Of a DNA stretch of 64,000 nt, positions 1 to 9,774 are shown piece after piece. The position numbers were made by a program, and so were the translations under genes. The notes beneath the pieces are model-generated. The model was not told the origin of the DNA and ran no database searches. It saw nothing but the letters and a program-made list of their open reading frames with translations. The stretch's first letter is position 1, and the number at the start of each line of letters is the position of its first letter. The stretch is taken from contig NZ_JAMBMT010000001.1 in NCBI RefSeq assembly GCF_040371085.1, positions 806,001 to 870,000 of the forward strand. Direction: 5' to 3'. Origin of the DNA: Psychrobacter sp. AH5 (GTDB lineage Bacteria; Pseudomonadota; Gammaproteobacteria; Pseudomonadales; Moraxellaceae).

Positions 1-290
1 TAGCGGATAAAGGTTATGATCGTTTGATGGGCGCGCGTCCTATGCAGCGCTTGATACAAGATGAGATCAAAAAGCCATTAGCAAGCATGATCTTGTTTGG
101 TGATCTCGTCAATGGCGGAGTGGTGCATCTAACCTTAGAGCCTAAAGAAGAGGCGCAGGACGCTGATACGGTTAAGCTTGGTAAGAGTAACGAGAAGTCT
201 TCTGAAAAAGGCTCCTCGGATAGCCGCATTATTCTGACTGTGGTTGAAACTCATGAGCCGCGCTCAGATTCTGAATCTGTCGCTAGCTAG
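1..290 (+). CDS. clpA: ClpA, C-terminal fragment (ATP-dependent Clp protease ATP-binding subunit)
   Basis: The open frame enters from the left edge (first full codon at 3) and ends at TAG 288-290, so only about the last 95 residues are present. They begin with a stretch matching the ClpA C-terminal small domain (GYDRLMGARPMQRLIQDEIKKPLA, here interrupted for brevity after MGARPM), followed by FGDLVNGG. ClpA is the AAA+ unfoldase that feeds substrates into ClpP in the cytoplasm. The tail after this domain is long, acidic and serine-rich, and looks poorly conserved. A TTG at 24 could be mistaken for a start but lies inside the domain. A strong hairpin follows at 313. Confidence 0.85.
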   Translation, partial: ADKGYDRLMGARPMQRLIQDEIKKPLASMILFGDLVNGGVVHLTLEPKEEAQDADTVKLGKSNEKSSEKGSSDSRIILTVVETHEPRSDSESVAS

Positions 291-312
291 TTCAAGCTCC
301 ATCTTTAGTAAT

Positions 313-350
313 AAACGGTTATTCCTAACTATAGGGGTAGCCGTTTTTTA
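313..350 (+). terminator. Intrinsic terminator after clpA
   Basis: The arms 313-325 and 334-346 pair over 13 bp, including three G-T pairs, with an 8-nt loop. A T run (343-349) overlaps the end of the stem. It lies 23 bp after the clpA stop. Confidence 0.75.
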
Positions 351-500
351 TGGCATTTATTCAACAACTGCTCTTTTAAATCTATAATGAAAAACAACAG
401 ATATTTTTGTTACTCTTACTTTATCAGCAGTGCTCATTTGTAAATGTTCAACAGACCTTAATAAACAAAATTTACTAATAATTAAAAAGGTAAAATAACC

Positions 501-1265
501 ATGAATTTATTTGATGATTTATCAGACGATGACGTAGGTAGTCAGCCTACCACCAAAACCGCGGCCGAAAAAAAAGCTATTTTGGATAAAGTAAAGCTGC
601 CAGAAGATTGGAAAAAGGCATTAGAAGATGAGCTGACCTCAACCAATATGGATGAGCTGCGCGAGTTTCTCAAACAAGCCTATCAATCAGGGGATAGTAT
701 TTATCCGCCAGCTCCGCTAATGTTCAATGCGCTAAATTTGACACCACTGTCAAATGTAAAAGTCGTCATTTTAGGTCAAGATCCCTATCATGGCTCAGGA
801 CAGGCGATGGGGTTATCTTTTTCAGTACCCAAAACTATTCCAAAGCCGCCCTCCCTAAATAATGTGCTAAAAGAGATGGCCAGTGACATAGGAACAACAC
901 CCTCTAAACATGGCGATTTGACATATTGGGCGCAGCAAGGAGTGCTGCTATTAAACAGCTCGTTAACGGTCCGCGAGGGCGAGCCCAATAGCCATCAAAA
1001 CGCCGGTTGGGAGCAGTTCACTGATAAAGTTATCGATGTGGTTAATGAACAAACCGAGCACACGGTTTTTATCTTATGGGGTAGTAAAGCACAGAAAAAA
1101 GGCAAGTATATCGATACCGATAAGCATTTGATTTTGACTGCGGTGCATCCGTCACCACTCGCGGCAAATCGTGGTGGGTTTTTTGGTACTAAGCCTTTTT
1201 CTAAGACCAATGATTATCTAAAGCAGCATGGTCAAACGCCTATTGATTGGCAGCTGCCCCAGTAA
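501..1265 (+). CDS. ung: Uracil-DNA glycosylase, family 1
   Basis: Removes uracil from DNA as the first step of base excision repair. The 254-residue product carries both family-1 signatures: GQDPYHG with catalytic Asp94 and HPSPLA with catalytic His216. The FSVP uracil-binding region and WGSKAQKK near residue 193 also fit. The N-terminal 25 residues are acidic and extend beyond the E. coli enzyme (229 aa). The ATG at 501 follows AAAAAGGTAAAATAACC, an adequate ribosome-binding site. tadA follows 52 bp downstream on the same strand without an obvious terminator, so the two may be co-transcribed. Confidence 0.96.
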   Translation: MNLFDDLSDDDVGSQPTTKTAAEKKAILDKVKLPEDWKKALEDELTSTNMDELREFLKQAYQSGDSIYPPAPLMFNALNLTPLSNVKVVILGQDPYHGSGQAMGLSFSVPKTIPKPPSLNNVLKEMASDIGTTPSKHGDLTYWAQQGVLLLNSSLTVREGEPNSHQNAGWEQFTDKVIDVVNEQTEHTVFILWGSKAQKKGKYIDTDKHLILTAVHPSPLAANRGGFFGTKPFSKTNDYLKQHGQTPIDWQLPQ

Positions 1266-1455
1266 GCCGCTAGTCATGTAAGTAATCCCCTAGTGATCTA
1301 AATAATTTAAGTAAGCTATGATAAATACCGATATTCAGCGATTATATTCTCTATCAGGTTTGTACACTCTACAGCCTTACCAGCAAACAATCTTGGGGGT
1401 AGTAGGCAACCAATTAGCTAATTGTCGCTTTTGGTCGCTTGCAGACTATCAGTGG

Positions 1456-1917
1456 ATGCATTATGCCATTAACCTTGCTCGTCAAGGAGCTAAATATGGC
1501 GAGGTGCCAGTAGGGGCGGTACTTATCCATAATAATGCAATTATCGGTCAAGGGTTTAATCAGCCAATCGGTAAGCATGACGCCACTGCTCACGCTGAGA
1601 TTACTGCTATAAGGGAAGCTTGCCAAAGTCTTAATAATTATCGATTGCCTGCTAATACTACTTTATATGTGACTTTAGAGCCTTGTACCATGTGTGTTGG
1701 CGCTCTTATTCACGCGCGTTTGACTAGACTAGTTTACGCCGCTAATGAGCCGCGAGCGGGAATGGTTGGCAGTCAGATGAATCTACCTGAGCAGCCTTTT
1801 TATAATCACAATATAAAGGTGCAAAAAGGCTTATGTCTTGAGCACAGTAGTCAGTTACTAAAAGACTTTTTTCGTCAGCGAAGACAAGCCAAAAATAACA
1901 ACATAAGCATAAGTTGA
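1456..1917 (+). CDS. tadA: tRNA-specific adenosine deaminase TadA
   Basis: Deaminates A34 to inosine in tRNA-Arg(ACG), a zinc-dependent cytidine-deaminase-fold enzyme. Counting from ATG 1456, the zinc and proton-shuttle motif HAE is at residues 46-48 and PCTMC at 76-80. The open frame runs back to an ATG at 1318 (199 aa), but those extra 46 residues lie outside the deaminase fold, whereas MHYAINLARQG is where TadA proteins normally begin their first helix. I therefore place the start at 1456 (153 aa). Neither start has a convincing Shine-Dalgarno sequence, so the exact start stays uncertain. It sits directly downstream of ung. Confidence 0.9.
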   Translation: MHYAINLARQGAKYGEVPVGAVLIHNNAIIGQGFNQPIGKHDATAHAEITAIREACQSLNNYRLPANTTLYVTLEPCTMCVGALIHARLTRLVYAANEPRAGMVGSQMNLPEQPFYNHNIKVQKGLCLEHSSQLLKDFFRQRRQAKNNNISIS

Positions 1918-1991
1918 TCAGCGACTTATAGCGAAACGCAGCCTCTGTTAACAAGATATATGCCCTAAAACTAGTGGCATTGTTACTATCT

Positions 1992-2000
1992 TGCTATAAT
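1992..2000 (+). promoter_or_regulatory. Extended -10 promoter for cmk
   Basis: TGCTATAAT is a perfect extended -10 element about 85 bp before the cmk start. No good -35 is visible, as expected of extended -10 promoters. The call rests on sequence only. Confidence 0.5.
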
Positions 2001-2084
2001 ATTGCCCTGTTCAATTTTGCTGATATTATTGGTGTTTACGGTTAGTGTTATCTTTATAAAATTTTTCATAATTATTGAGCCATT

Positions 2085-2840
2085 ATGACCAAATCTGAAT
2101 TACTATCCTCCTCTACCGATAATGAGAGCTTAACAACAGCACGCTATCCTGTTATTTGTATCGATGGACCAAGTGGCGCTGGCAAAGGCACAGTAGCATG
2201 GCGATTGGCTCAAAGTTTAGGCTATCAGTTATTAGATTCTGGCGCGTTGTATCGAATTGTAGGTCTAAAAGCGTTTGAGGCGGGTTTGCTTACTGCCAAT
2301 AGTGAAGAGGTTATTGACGAGGCGGCACTATTGAAGTTGACGCAGAGTCTAAATATCTCTTTTGAGCTTAATGATGACTCAGGGCGCGTCGATATCATCG
2401 TCAATGGTGAGCGCGTGGGCGAGCAGGTGCGTAATGAGACAGTGGGCGGTTATGCTTCGCGAGTAGCGGTATTTGCTGAGGTGCGTCAATCTTTGCTGGA
2501 GTTACAGCAGAATATGGCAAAATACTGCGGTTTAGTGGCTGATGGTCGTGATATGGGCACGGTAGTGTTTCCAGATGCTGAGGTAAAAGTATTTTTGACC
2601 GCGAGCGCTGAGGCGCGTGCTGAGCGCCGAGTCAACCAACTCGAAAAGTCTGGTCAAGCCGCTGATTATCAAGCTATCCTACAAACTATCAAAGCACGTG
2701 ATGAGCGTGACGAAAACCGTAGTACAGCGCCTTCAAAACCTGCAAGTGACGCGCTAGTGTTAGATAGCTCAGCTTTAGGAGCGGATGTGGTTTATGAGCA
2801 AATAAAAAGTTACTGTCAGCAGCAAGGTATTTGTTTTTAA
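2085..2840 (+). CDS. cmk: Cytidylate kinase
   Basis: Phosphorylates CMP and dCMP with ATP in pyrimidine nucleotide metabolism. The 251-residue protein has the P-loop GPSGAGKGT at residues 28-36, the DSGALYR substrate-binding segment near 51-57, GRDMGT at 154-159 and the lid region with the RDERDENRS motif near residue 206. About 20 extra residues precede the core compared with E. coli Cmk (227 aa). The cmk-rpsA-ihfB order is classic in gammaproteobacteria. A strong terminator-like hairpin at 3011 lies between cmk and rpsA, so rpsA is probably transcribed separately or through attenuation. Confidence 0.96.
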   Translation: MTKSELLSSSTDNESLTTARYPVICIDGPSGAGKGTVAWRLAQSLGYQLLDSGALYRIVGLKAFEAGLLTANSEEVIDEAALLKLTQSLNISFELNDDSGRVDIIVNGERVGEQVRNETVGGYASRVAVFAEVRQSLLELQQNMAKYCGLVADGRDMGTVVFPDAEVKVFLTASAEARAERRVNQLEKSGQAADYQAILQTIKARDERDENRSTAPSKPASDALVLDSSALGADVVYEQIKSYCQQQGICF

Positions 2841-3010
2841 TTGACTTTGCCTAGTCAAAGAGTAGATGCGTAATAAAAGCTAAGTTTCAAACAGAAATAT
2901 AACGATTAATTAGTCGTAAAAAGATTGTTTTTAATGTAAAATCATAGGGGTAACTAAAAGACTGCACAAAAAAGCAAGTTATCGATTAAGTTATGAGTAA
3001 GGCAAAGACA

Positions 3011-3061
3011 GTTGTTGCTAATGAGCCTGATACTTTGCTTATTAGCAACAACCGTTTTTTT
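3011..3061 (+). terminator. Strong hairpin terminator or attenuator between cmk and rpsA
   Basis: A 16-bp stem (3011-3026 with 3037-3052, one G-T pair) and a 10-nt loop are followed by CCG and a run of seven T. It is 170 bp after cmk and 102 bp before rpsA. The rest of the 322-bp gap holds AT-rich sequence, including a possible -10 (TAAAAT, near 2937) before the hairpin, so attenuation of rpsA is an alternative to simple termination of cmk. Confidence 0.8.
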
Positions 3062-3162
3062 ATATGGCTTTATAAGATATAAAACCAGTATCTCGTTTTA
3101 TAGAGTCATAAATTTGATCCGTACTGTGCTGGACAGGCTACGGCTATACAAAGGTAGATATA

Positions 3163-4851
3163 ATGGAATCATTTGCTGAACTATTTGAAGCGAGCATCGA
3201 AGAAACAGGTCTAGATATCGAGCGTGGCTCGGTTATTACTGGTACTGTTGTGGCCATCGATAACGACTGGATCACGGTAGATACTGGTCTTAAATCTGAA
3301 GGTATCGTCGCTCGTGAAGAGTTTTTAAGCGAAGAGGGCGAGATTGAAGTTGAAGTTGGCGATAGTGTTGATGTAGTCGTTGAAGCCGTCGATAACGGTA
3401 TGGGTCAAACCTTACTATCACGCGAAAAAGCTAAGCGCGTTGAAACGTGGAATATCTTAGAGAAAATCTCTAACAATGATGAGATCGTTAAAGGTATTAT
3501 TTCAAGCAAAGTTAAAGGTGGCTTTACTGTTGATATCGGCTCAGTACGTGCGTTCTTACCAGGTTCTTTGGTAGATGTTCGTCCTATCCGTGATACTACG
3601 CATCTTGAAGGCAAAGAGCTAGAATTCAAAGTTATCAAACTTGACCAAAAACGTAACAACGTCGTCGTTAGCCGCCGTGCCGTTATGGAAGCTGAAAACT
3701 CAGCTGAGCGCGAAGAGCTATTGAACAAGCTTGAAGAAGGTATCGAGATCGAAGGTATCGTTAAGAACCTAACCGATTACGGTGCGTTCGTTGATTTGGG
3801 TGGTATTGATGGTCTACTTCACATCACTGATATGGCATGGCGCCGTATTAAGCACCCATCAGAAGTCGTTGAAGTAGGTCAAGACCTAAAAGTTAAAGTA
3901 TTGAAGTTTGACCGTGAGCGCAACCGCGTAAGCCTAGGTCTTAAGCAGCTTGGTACGGATCCTTGGGATAATGTTGGCGGTACCTACCCAGTAGGTAGCG
4001 TAGTAAAAGCTCGCGTCACTAACCTAACGGATTATGGCTGTTTTGCTGAGATCTCTGAAGGTATCGAAGGCTTAGTCCACGTATCAGAGATGGATCACAC
4101 TAACAAAAACATCCATCCTTCAAAAGTCGTGCAAGTAGGCGATGAAGTTGAAGTAATGATTCTTGATATCGACGAAGAGCGTCGCCGTATCAGCTTAGGT
4201 ATCAAACAAACGCTTGCTAATCCATGGGATGAGTTCGATAAGAAGCATGAGCGCGGTGATAAGATCACGGGTACTATCAAATCAATCACTGATTTTGGTA
4301 TCTTTATTGGTCTAGACGGCGGTATCGATGGTTTAGTTCACTTATCTGATATCTCTTGGAATGAAACTGGCGAAGAAGCTATCCGTAACTACAACAAAGG
4401 TGACACTGTAGAAGCTATGGTCTTGTCTGTAGATGCAGAAGCCAATCGTATCAGCCTAGGCGTCAAACAGTTGAGCTCTGATCCATTCAACGAATACCTA
4501 GTCGGTAACGACCGCGGCGCTATCGTTAATGGTAAAGTAAAAGAAGTAGACGCTAAAGGAGCTACTATCGAGCTTGCTGACGAAGTTGAAGGTTACTTAC
4601 GTGCCTCTGAGATTCAACGTGACCGCGTTGAAGATGCCACTAAGCATCTATCTGTTGGTGATGATGTTGAAGCAAAAATCATCAGTGTGGATCGTAAAAC
4701 ACGTAACATCAGCTTGTCAATCAAAGCAAAAGACGAAGCAGAAGAGCGTCAAGCGATTAAAGATTTGGGCGGTGCAGGTACTACTGCAGCAGCAGGAACT
4801 GATGCACAACCAAAAACTATTGGCGATTTGATCAAAGAGCAAATGCAGTAA
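3163..4851 (+). CDS. rpsA: 30S ribosomal protein S1
   Basis: Largest small-subunit ribosomal protein, which binds mRNA leaders and is needed for translation initiation on most messages. The 562-residue product contains six S1/OB-fold repeats, roughly at residues 21-87, 105-171, 192-260, 277-347, 364-434 and 451-520. The repeated pattern ([53 protein letters not shown]) is easy to see. It ends in an alanine-rich linker and [10 protein letters not shown]. Length matches the family (about 557). A ribosome-binding site AAAGGTAGATATA precedes the ATG. A UUCG-capped terminator follows. Confidence 0.98.
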   Translation: MESFAELFEASIEETGLDIERGSVITGTVVAIDNDWITVDTGLKSEGIVAREEFLSEEGEIEVEVGDSVDVVVEAVDNGMGQTLLSREKAKRVETWNILEKISNNDEIVKGIISSKVKGGFTVDIGSVRAFLPGSLVDVRPIRDTTHLEGKELEFKVIKLDQKRNNVVVSRRAVMEAENSAEREELLNKLEEGIEIEGIVKNLTDYGAFVDLGGIDGLLHITDMAWRRIKHPSEVVEVGQDLKVKVLKFDRERNRVSLGLKQLGTDPWDNVGGTYPVGSVVKARVTNLTDYGCFAEISEGIEGLVHVSEMDHTNKNIHPSKVVQVGDEVEVMILDIDEERRRISLGIKQTLANPWDEFDKKHERGDKITGTIKSITDFGIFIGLDGGIDGLVHLSDISWNETGEEAIRNYNKGDTVEAMVLSVDAEANRISLGVKQLSSDPFNEYLVGNDRGAIVNGKVKEVDAKGATIELADEVEGYLRASEIQRDRVEDATKHLSVGDDVEAKIISVDRKTRNISLSIKAKDEAEERQAIKDLGGAGTTAAAGTDAQPKTIGDLIKEQMQ

Positions 4852-4883
4852 GTTTTAGTACTATTGACTCATTAATAAGTAAT

Positions 4884-4912
4884 AAAAAAAGCGGCTTCGG
4901 TCGCTTTTTTTT
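4884..4912 (+). terminator. rpsA terminator with UUCG tetraloop
   Basis: AGCGGC (4890-4895) pairs with GTCGCT (4900-4905) around a TTCG tetraloop, flanked by an A run and a T run of eight. It lies 33 bp after the rpsA stop. Confidence 0.92.
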
Positions 4913-5133
4913 GTCCAAATTTTAACCAAAGAAAATATTTAGTATAATTTGCCTGAAAAAAGCAAACTTTCATTCCTATTTGCATTATTTTCCGTTATTA
5001 TTTGCCACCTCAGCTTTTGAGACGTAAACTAACACTAAGTACTTGAATCGTTGTAATCTTTTATAAAAGCTGCGGCAAAATTTATAGCTGAAAATCTCTT
5101 ATCGATATGACAAACTAAAAATATGGGGCAAGT

Positions 5134-5442
5134 GTGACAATGCAACAAGCGATAAATAAATCTGATTTTATTAATAACTTGAGTGTCAACTGTGACACGA
5201 TGGCTGAGACCGTCGTTGATGATGCAGTGCGCGAGATAATCAACTTAATGGTAGATACTTTAGCTAATGATGGCCGCGTTGAAGTGCGCGGATTTGGTAG
5301 CTTTTGTTTGCACCATCGCCGTGCACGTGTAGGCCGTAATCCTAAAACTGGCGAAAGTGTTCCTGTACCTGCCAAAGCTATTCCGCATTTCAAGCCCGGC
5401 AAAGCGCTACGCGAAGCGGTCAATGATAAAGTAGCTTTATAA
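5134..5442 (+). CDS. ihfB: Integration host factor subunit beta
   Basis: Beta subunit of the IHF heterodimer, which bends DNA at specific sites. The product (102 aa from GTG 5134, 100 from ATG 5140) has the HU/IHF fold with the DNA-binding beta arm GRNPKTGESVPVPAK and the conserved Pro that intercalates. Its place directly behind rpsA identifies it as IhfB rather than HU; a separate HU gene is at 25041. GGGG at 5125-5128 lies 5 nt before the GTG and 11 nt before the ATG, so either start is possible. lapA follows on the same strand. Confidence 0.93.
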   Translation: MTMQQAINKSDFINNLSVNCDTMAETVVDDAVREIINLMVDTLANDGRVEVRGFGSFCLHHRRARVGRNPKTGESVPVPAKAIPHFKPGKALREAVNDKVAL

Positions 5443-5549
5443 AAACTATCGCACAATTATAATTAATAATAAATTAACATTGCGACTTTGATCAACAGGG
5501 CGCTTTAACCATAAATCACTACTACTACTAACTAGGAGGTAATGGCATC

Positions 5550-5966
5550 ATGCGCTTTATACTTTTTGTGCTCTTGTTTTTGAGCTTCGCTTATGCTTTA
5601 GGTTTGGTATTAGTAAATAATACTGATATCGGTGTTAATTTACTATTCTCACAAGCGCCCGCTATGAATTTGGGCCTGCTACTTATCTTATGCCTGACTT
5701 TGGGTATCATTATTGGCTTACTCCTCTCATTATTATTGTTCCGAGTGTTTCAAAATAAATGGGAGATATCGCGTTTGCAAAAGAACAATGCTCATTTGCA
5801 AGAGCAGCTCAATCAAGCCAATATTGCTATCGACCGTCAGGCCAATGCGCCAACAGCAGAGCAAGCGATTTATGGTACTCCAGCCGCGCCAGGAGTGGTA
5901 GCTGATGATATTGATAATACTATTGCTGCAGACGCTAGCGTAATCAAAAAAACTAAGCGTTTTTGA
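5550..5966 (+). CDS. lapA: LapA-family inner membrane protein (DUF1049)
   Basis: The 138-residue protein has two hydrophobic segments (about residues 1-22 and 38-65) followed by a coiled-coil stretch starting with WEISRLQKNNAHLQEQLNQA near residue 70. This is the LapA layout: two membrane helices and a cytoplasmic coil that, with LapB, controls LpxC turnover and lipopolysaccharide synthesis. Position between ihfB and pyrF supports the call. The tail after residue 105 is low complexity. A strong ribosome-binding site AGGAGGT (5534-5540) lies 9 nt before the ATG. No lapB follows here, unlike E. coli, where lapAB precedes pyrF. Confidence 0.8.
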   Translation: MRFILFVLLFLSFAYALGLVLVNNTDIGVNLLFSQAPAMNLGLLLILCLTLGIIIGLLLSLLLFRVFQNKWEISRLQKNNAHLQEQLNQANIAIDRQANAPTAEQAIYGTPAAPGVVADDIDNTIAADASVIKKTKRF

Positions 5967-6118
5967 TAATTGCTTTTGGCAATTATAGTTAACGGTAGCT
6001 ATTGATTATGACGGGATTAAGAGAGTGGCCAAAAATAGTAGTCTCACTATTATCAAAGCTTATAAAAACTACTCCCATTTCACTTTAATTTTCATCTTTA
6101 ATATAAAACGGTAAAATA

Positions 6119-6835
6119 ATGAGCGATAACCTAGCTAACCCTAAGGCAAAGATTTCACCTATTATTGTCGCTTTAGATAATATTTCTATGGACGCAGCCT
6201 TAGCGCTAGCAGATAACCTAGACCCAACGCTTTGCCGTCTAAAAGTAGGTAAAGAGCTGTTCACTCGTTCAGGTCCGGCCATAGTACAAGCTTTGCATCA
6301 GCGCCAGTTTGAGGTGTTTTTAGATCTAAAATTCCATGATATTCCTAATACTACGGCGCAAGCGGTATTGGCTGCTGCAGACTTAGGAGTGTGGATGGTC
6401 AATGTTCATGCTAGTTGTGGTTATGAGGCTATGGCATTGGCCAAGCAGCGTTTGTTAGAGAATAATTATGACACGTTACTAATCGCAGTGACGGTGTTGA
6501 CCTCTATGAATCAGCAATCGCTAGCGCAAATTGGCGTTGAGGATAAGTTGGAGTCGCAGGTTAGTCGGTTAGCAAAGCTGACTCAAGAGGCGGGTCTTGA
6601 CGGAGTGGTTTGCTCAGCGCAAGAAGCGAAGAGGCTCAAAGCGCTATGTGGTAATGACTTCAAACTCATTACCCCCGGTATTCGTCTGTTAGAGGACAGT
6701 AGTGATGATCAGCAGCGTGTTTGTACGCCTAAGCAGGCGTTAGCAGATGGGTCTGATTATTTAGTAATTGGCCGCTCAATCACCAAGGCTGACGATCCTA
6801 TTGCTAAGTTAAATAAGATACTGTTAGAGCTATAA
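6119..6835 (+). CDS. pyrF: Orotidine 5'-phosphate decarboxylase
   Basis: Converts OMP to UMP, the last step of de novo pyrimidine synthesis. The 238-residue TIM-barrel protein shows the expected active-site residues: Asp20 in VALDN, Lys42 in LKVGKELF and the Asp69-Lys71-Asp74 catalytic set in [10 protein letters not shown]. The phosphate-binding Arg is in VIGRSI near the C terminus. Length fits bacterial PyrF. A hairpin terminator follows within 70 bp. Confidence 0.97.
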   Translation: MSDNLANPKAKISPIIVALDNISMDAALALADNLDPTLCRLKVGKELFTRSGPAIVQALHQRQFEVFLDLKFHDIPNTTAQAVLAAADLGVWMVNVHASCGYEAMALAKQRLLENNYDTLLIAVTVLTSMNQQSLAQIGVEDKLESQVSRLAKLTQEAGLDGVVCSAQEAKRLKALCGNDFKLITPGIRLLEDSSDDQQRVCTPKQALADGSDYLVIGRSITKADDPIAKLNKILLEL

Positions 6836-6878
6836 AGCTTAGTTGGCTATTAAAGACTTTAAATTATATATCATCATA

Positions 6879-6906
6879 AAAAGACAACCTAAATGGTTGT
6901 CTTTTT
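6879..6906 (+). terminator. pyrF terminator
   Basis: AAAAGACAACC (6879-6889) pairs with GGTTGTCTTTT around a TAAAT loop, giving an 11-bp stem ending in a T run. Confidence 0.9.
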
Positions 6907-7010
6907 TACTCTCTAACGCCATATCAATAAGTGCTACACTAGCTTTCGTTATAAACAGATAAATAATAACTTCCAAAAACTAATACATTTAACCTTTTTT
7001 ATTGAGTGGT

Positions 7011-7805
7011 ATGAAATTCCAGATATTAAGTGACTTGCATATTGATAGTTATGTTAGACAATCGCATCCTATGGGGCATATTCCTAAGACTGACGCTGAT
7101 ATTGTATTAGTCGCAGGGGATACGGCTAATAGTGATAGCGGTATGCCTTGGCTGCAACAGCAAGCTTTGCGTTTGCAAGTGCCAGTATTGACCATTGCTG
7201 GTAATCATGAATATTTTAATGAAGACATACTGCATTTTGATAAAAAGCTGGCTATGTGGGATAACTATAATCCCGAGCGTAACCAAGGAGTGCATGTCTT
7301 GCAGTGTCAGCATGTCGATATTGGTGAGGTGCGTATTTTGGGTTGTACTTTATGGACGGATTATCAATATCAGGCCAATGATGAGACTATGGATATTGCT
7401 AAGCGTTTTATGCGGGATTATAAGCAGATCTATGCAGGTACACAGATGTTCTCGCCAGAGCTGTCAATGCGCATTCATCAGCAGCAGCGCCAATGGCTCA
7501 AGCAAGCGTTGATAGAGTCAAAACAGCTTGGCAAAAAGACTGTAGTAATGAGTCACCACAGCATTAGCCCGTTATCGGTATCAGAGAAATACGCTACACT
7601 GCCAAGTAACGCCGCTTTTGTGACCGATTTATCAGCATGGATGTATGAGGACTGGGCACCAACGCTTTGGGTACATGGTCACACTCATGAAGCTTTTGAT
7701 TATCGGCTTAATAATACTCGGGTTATCATCAATCCACGCGCTTATCCCAATGAAGTTAGTAGCACGGAGCTGGCGTTTGCTTGGGATAGAGTTGTTGAGA
7801 TTTAA
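7011..7805 (+). CDS. Calcineurin-like metallophosphoesterase
   Basis: The 264-residue protein shows the five metallophosphoesterase motifs in order: LSDLHID near residue 6, VAGDT near 36, AGNHEYF near 65, SHHSI near 180 and VHGHTHE near 220. These residues bind two metal ions. The substrate cannot be named. The frame opens at a TTG (7002), but ATG 7011 begins MKFQILSDLH, the natural start of the fold, and is preferred. It is followed by three degenerate 17-bp repeats that begin at its stop codon. Confidence 0.85.
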   Translation: MKFQILSDLHIDSYVRQSHPMGHIPKTDADIVLVAGDTANSDSGMPWLQQQALRLQVPVLTIAGNHEYFNEDILHFDKKLAMWDNYNPERNQGVHVLQCQHVDIGEVRILGCTLWTDYQYQANDETMDIAKRFMRDYKQIYAGTQMFSPELSMRIHQQQRQWLKQALIESKQLGKKTVVMSHHSISPLSVSEKYATLPSNAAFVTDLSAWMYEDWAPTLWVHGHTHEAFDYRLNNTRVIINPRAYPNEVSSTELAFAWDRVVEI

Positions 7806-7851
7806 CAGCTACTAAAATTTAATAGCTATTATGATTTAACAGTTACTAGGC
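7801..7851. repeat. Three degenerate 17-bp tandem units at a stop codon
   Basis: Units start at 7801, 7818 and 7835, with pairwise identity of about 13 of 17. The first unit contains the TAA of the phosphoesterase gene. Function is unknown; this may be slippage-derived 3' sequence. Confidence 0.45.
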
Positions 7852-7918
7852 TACTTTTATTGAACTTACCGCTACTCATTTTTAGGATAGATCACTAAAG
7901 GATTTACTACCCACTTTT

Positions 7919-8755
7919 ATGAATAAGCTCCCTGACACTACCAAAGTTAAACTCAATCCTGACGTGTCAGCCAGGCATAGTCCTAGTGCACAGGCTCCTG
8001 CGCACCTGCCAGATAGTATGATGTCCTCGGTAAGTGTTTTACCTGAAAATAAGCGTCTTATTCTATTTACCAGGCATTCACTGCGTGAGCGCTCTGATGG
8101 CAATGGTTTTGCCAGTTATCAGCTGCCTTTAACGCCTAAGGGCCGCGTATTGGCTAAGTCGTGGGGGCGTTGGCTATCGGGTCATTTGCCGTATTCGCTT
8201 GATGTTGATAGTATCTCAAGTCCAATAGGTCGCTGTATAGACACCGCTATGCTGATGCAACAGGGCGCAGGCTTGAGCCGCAGTATTTTGCATCAATCGT
8301 TGTTAGTGGAGCCAGGTAGTTTAGTCACTGAGCCTGAAATCGCTAATCCTGTGTTTAAAGAGATTGGCGTGCTAAACTTTATTAATCGCTTTTTACAAAA
8401 CAATCTTGATGGTACCAAAAACCCTTATCAAGGCGGCTTAGATATTCTGTCATTATTCTATCAGCATCAGCCGCAAGTGGGGCACATGATGCTAGCGGTA
8501 AGTCATGATACTTTGTTATCGGCATTTTTGGCAGTAATGCTAGATGTTATTGAGATCGACTGGAATGATTGGCCAAAGATGATGGAAGGGGTGTTTTTGT
8601 GGTTTGATGATGAGCCTTTTGCTAAGGCTAATGCCAATTTTATTTGGCGCGGTCAACTTTATACGCGTCCAGTAAGTCATTTATTAGATAATTATCATGC
8701 CTCTGGATTTACTACAGATAAACTGCTACTGCCACCTGAAGTCAAATGGGATTAG
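7919..8755 (+). CDS. Histidine phosphatase superfamily protein
   Basis: The 278-residue protein carries FTRHSLRERSDG near residue 50 (the RHG-type motif with the phospho-accepting His) and AVSHDTLLSAFLAVML near residue 197, containing the second catalytic His. This is the branch-2-like phosphoglycerate-mutase fold. Substrate is unknown. The first 40 residues are low complexity, and an internal ATG at 8018 is possible as the true start. No strong Shine-Dalgarno sequence is near 7919; AAAGGA lies about 16 nt upstream. It converges on rpsT with a shared terminator. Confidence 0.75.
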   Translation: MNKLPDTTKVKLNPDVSARHSPSAQAPAHLPDSMMSSVSVLPENKRLILFTRHSLRERSDGNGFASYQLPLTPKGRVLAKSWGRWLSGHLPYSLDVDSISSPIGRCIDTAMLMQQGAGLSRSILHQSLLVEPGSLVTEPEIANPVFKEIGVLNFINRFLQNNLDGTKNPYQGGLDILSLFYQHQPQVGHMMLAVSHDTLLSAFLAVMLDVIEIDWNDWPKMMEGVFLWFDDEPFAKANANFIWRGQLYTRPVSHLLDNYHASGFTTDKLLLPPEVKWD

Positions 8756-8817
8756 GGTTTAACGTTTTTTGTAAGCTTGATTATTATAAAGTAGCTTTAT
8801 CTAGCAATCGTCCATAA

Positions 8818-8857
8818 AAAAACCTTGCTCCAGCGCGAAACTGGTAACAAGGTTTTT
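8818..8857. terminator. Bidirectional terminator between the histidine phosphatase gene and rpsT
   Basis: AAAAACCTTG (8818-8827) pairs with CAAGGTTTTT (8848-8857), with an inner CCAG/CTGG stem. A/T tracts flank both sides, which suits convergent genes. Confidence 0.85.
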
Positions 8858-8902
8858 ATAACGTTATGAACTTAGCAATACTAATAGCAAAAACCTATTA
8901 GA

Positions 8903-9169
8903 TTAAGCTTGTAAACCTTTGATTGCTTTGTTTAAACGGCTCTTACGACGAGCAGCTTTATTCTTGTGAATAATGCCTTTGTCAGCCATACGGTCAAGAA
9001 CCGGTACCGCTTTTTTGTAAGCTTCAGTTGCCGCATCATAGTCTTTTGACTCGATAGCTGCGTCAACACGCTTTAGGTAAGTACGAACCATAGAACGCTG
9101 TGAAGCAGAGTGTTGGCGACGTTTGGTGTTTTGACGGGCGCGTTTACGAGCTTGTGCAGTATTAGCCAC
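8903..9169 (-). CDS. rpsT: 30S ribosomal protein S20
   Basis: An 88-residue basic helical protein starting [20 protein letters not shown] and ending in the [18 protein letters not shown] segment, diagnostic for S20. It binds 16S rRNA early in assembly. The ATG at 9169 is preceded on the minus strand by AAGGAGATACGCGTGGC, a good ribosome-binding site. It is monocistronic, with 605 bp of non-coding sequence upstream. Confidence 0.97.
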   Translation of the reverse strand: MANTAQARKRARQNTKRRQHSASQRSMVRTYLKRVDAAIESKDYDAATEAYKKAVPVLDRMADKGIIHKNKAARRKSRLNKAIKGLQA

Positions 9170-9774
9170 GCGTATCTCCTTGATAAAGACAGATAAAAAT
9201 ATGAATGTGGATTACAGTAATAGTTTTAACCATCATCGGTGACGAGCAGCCGTCTCGCCAAACATGATGTTGATGCTTGAGTTAAAATATAAAAATTAAA
9301 GTCAGTCATCAAATGCGTTAAAGCCGTTTGGAATAATTAAATAGCTTCAACGTGTAAAGCCGGACATTTTAGCAAATTATTAGCCTAAGAACAATATGTT
9401 TGACCGAAGATGTCTAAAGAAGTGTGTACTTAGCTAGTTGGGCCATCAAATAGCTGGTTTTATCGACGTCTATTGATTTTTTAAATGACACTGATAGGTC
9501 GTTTTGCGTATTTAACCGTTAGTTCTTTGATAAAATCTCTTACAATTAATGATAAGTAATAACAGCAGTAATCGGTTAACTTATAGAGGTTACCGGTTAT
9601 AAAGTCTAGAATGGCTCTGGCAGAAACTCTTAGCTAGCATGATAGCTGTGATTAAGAGATATGACTAATGGTTATGGCTAGGGGCTACAGCTAGTAGTTA
9701 TTGAGATTTAATGATTTATAAGCTGGATAACGAAACGATTGATTAACATACCTCATTAAAAGAATGGATAGGCT
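9170..9774. other. 605-bp gap between divergent rpsT and an NAD(P)-binding protein gene
   Basis: No open frame, tRNA or repeat could be supported here. On the rpsT strand there is a small GACG/CGTC hairpin near 9240-9255 that could belong to the rpsT leader. The rest is AT-rich. A small RNA cannot be excluded by eye. Confidence 0.4.

Noticed and set aside
1318..1455. N-terminal extension of TadA
   Set aside because: The extra 46 residues lie outside the deaminase fold and no ribosome-binding site supports ATG 1318.
5134..5442. HU rather than IHF
   Set aside because: The position directly after rpsA fits IhfB, and a clear HU gene is at 25041.
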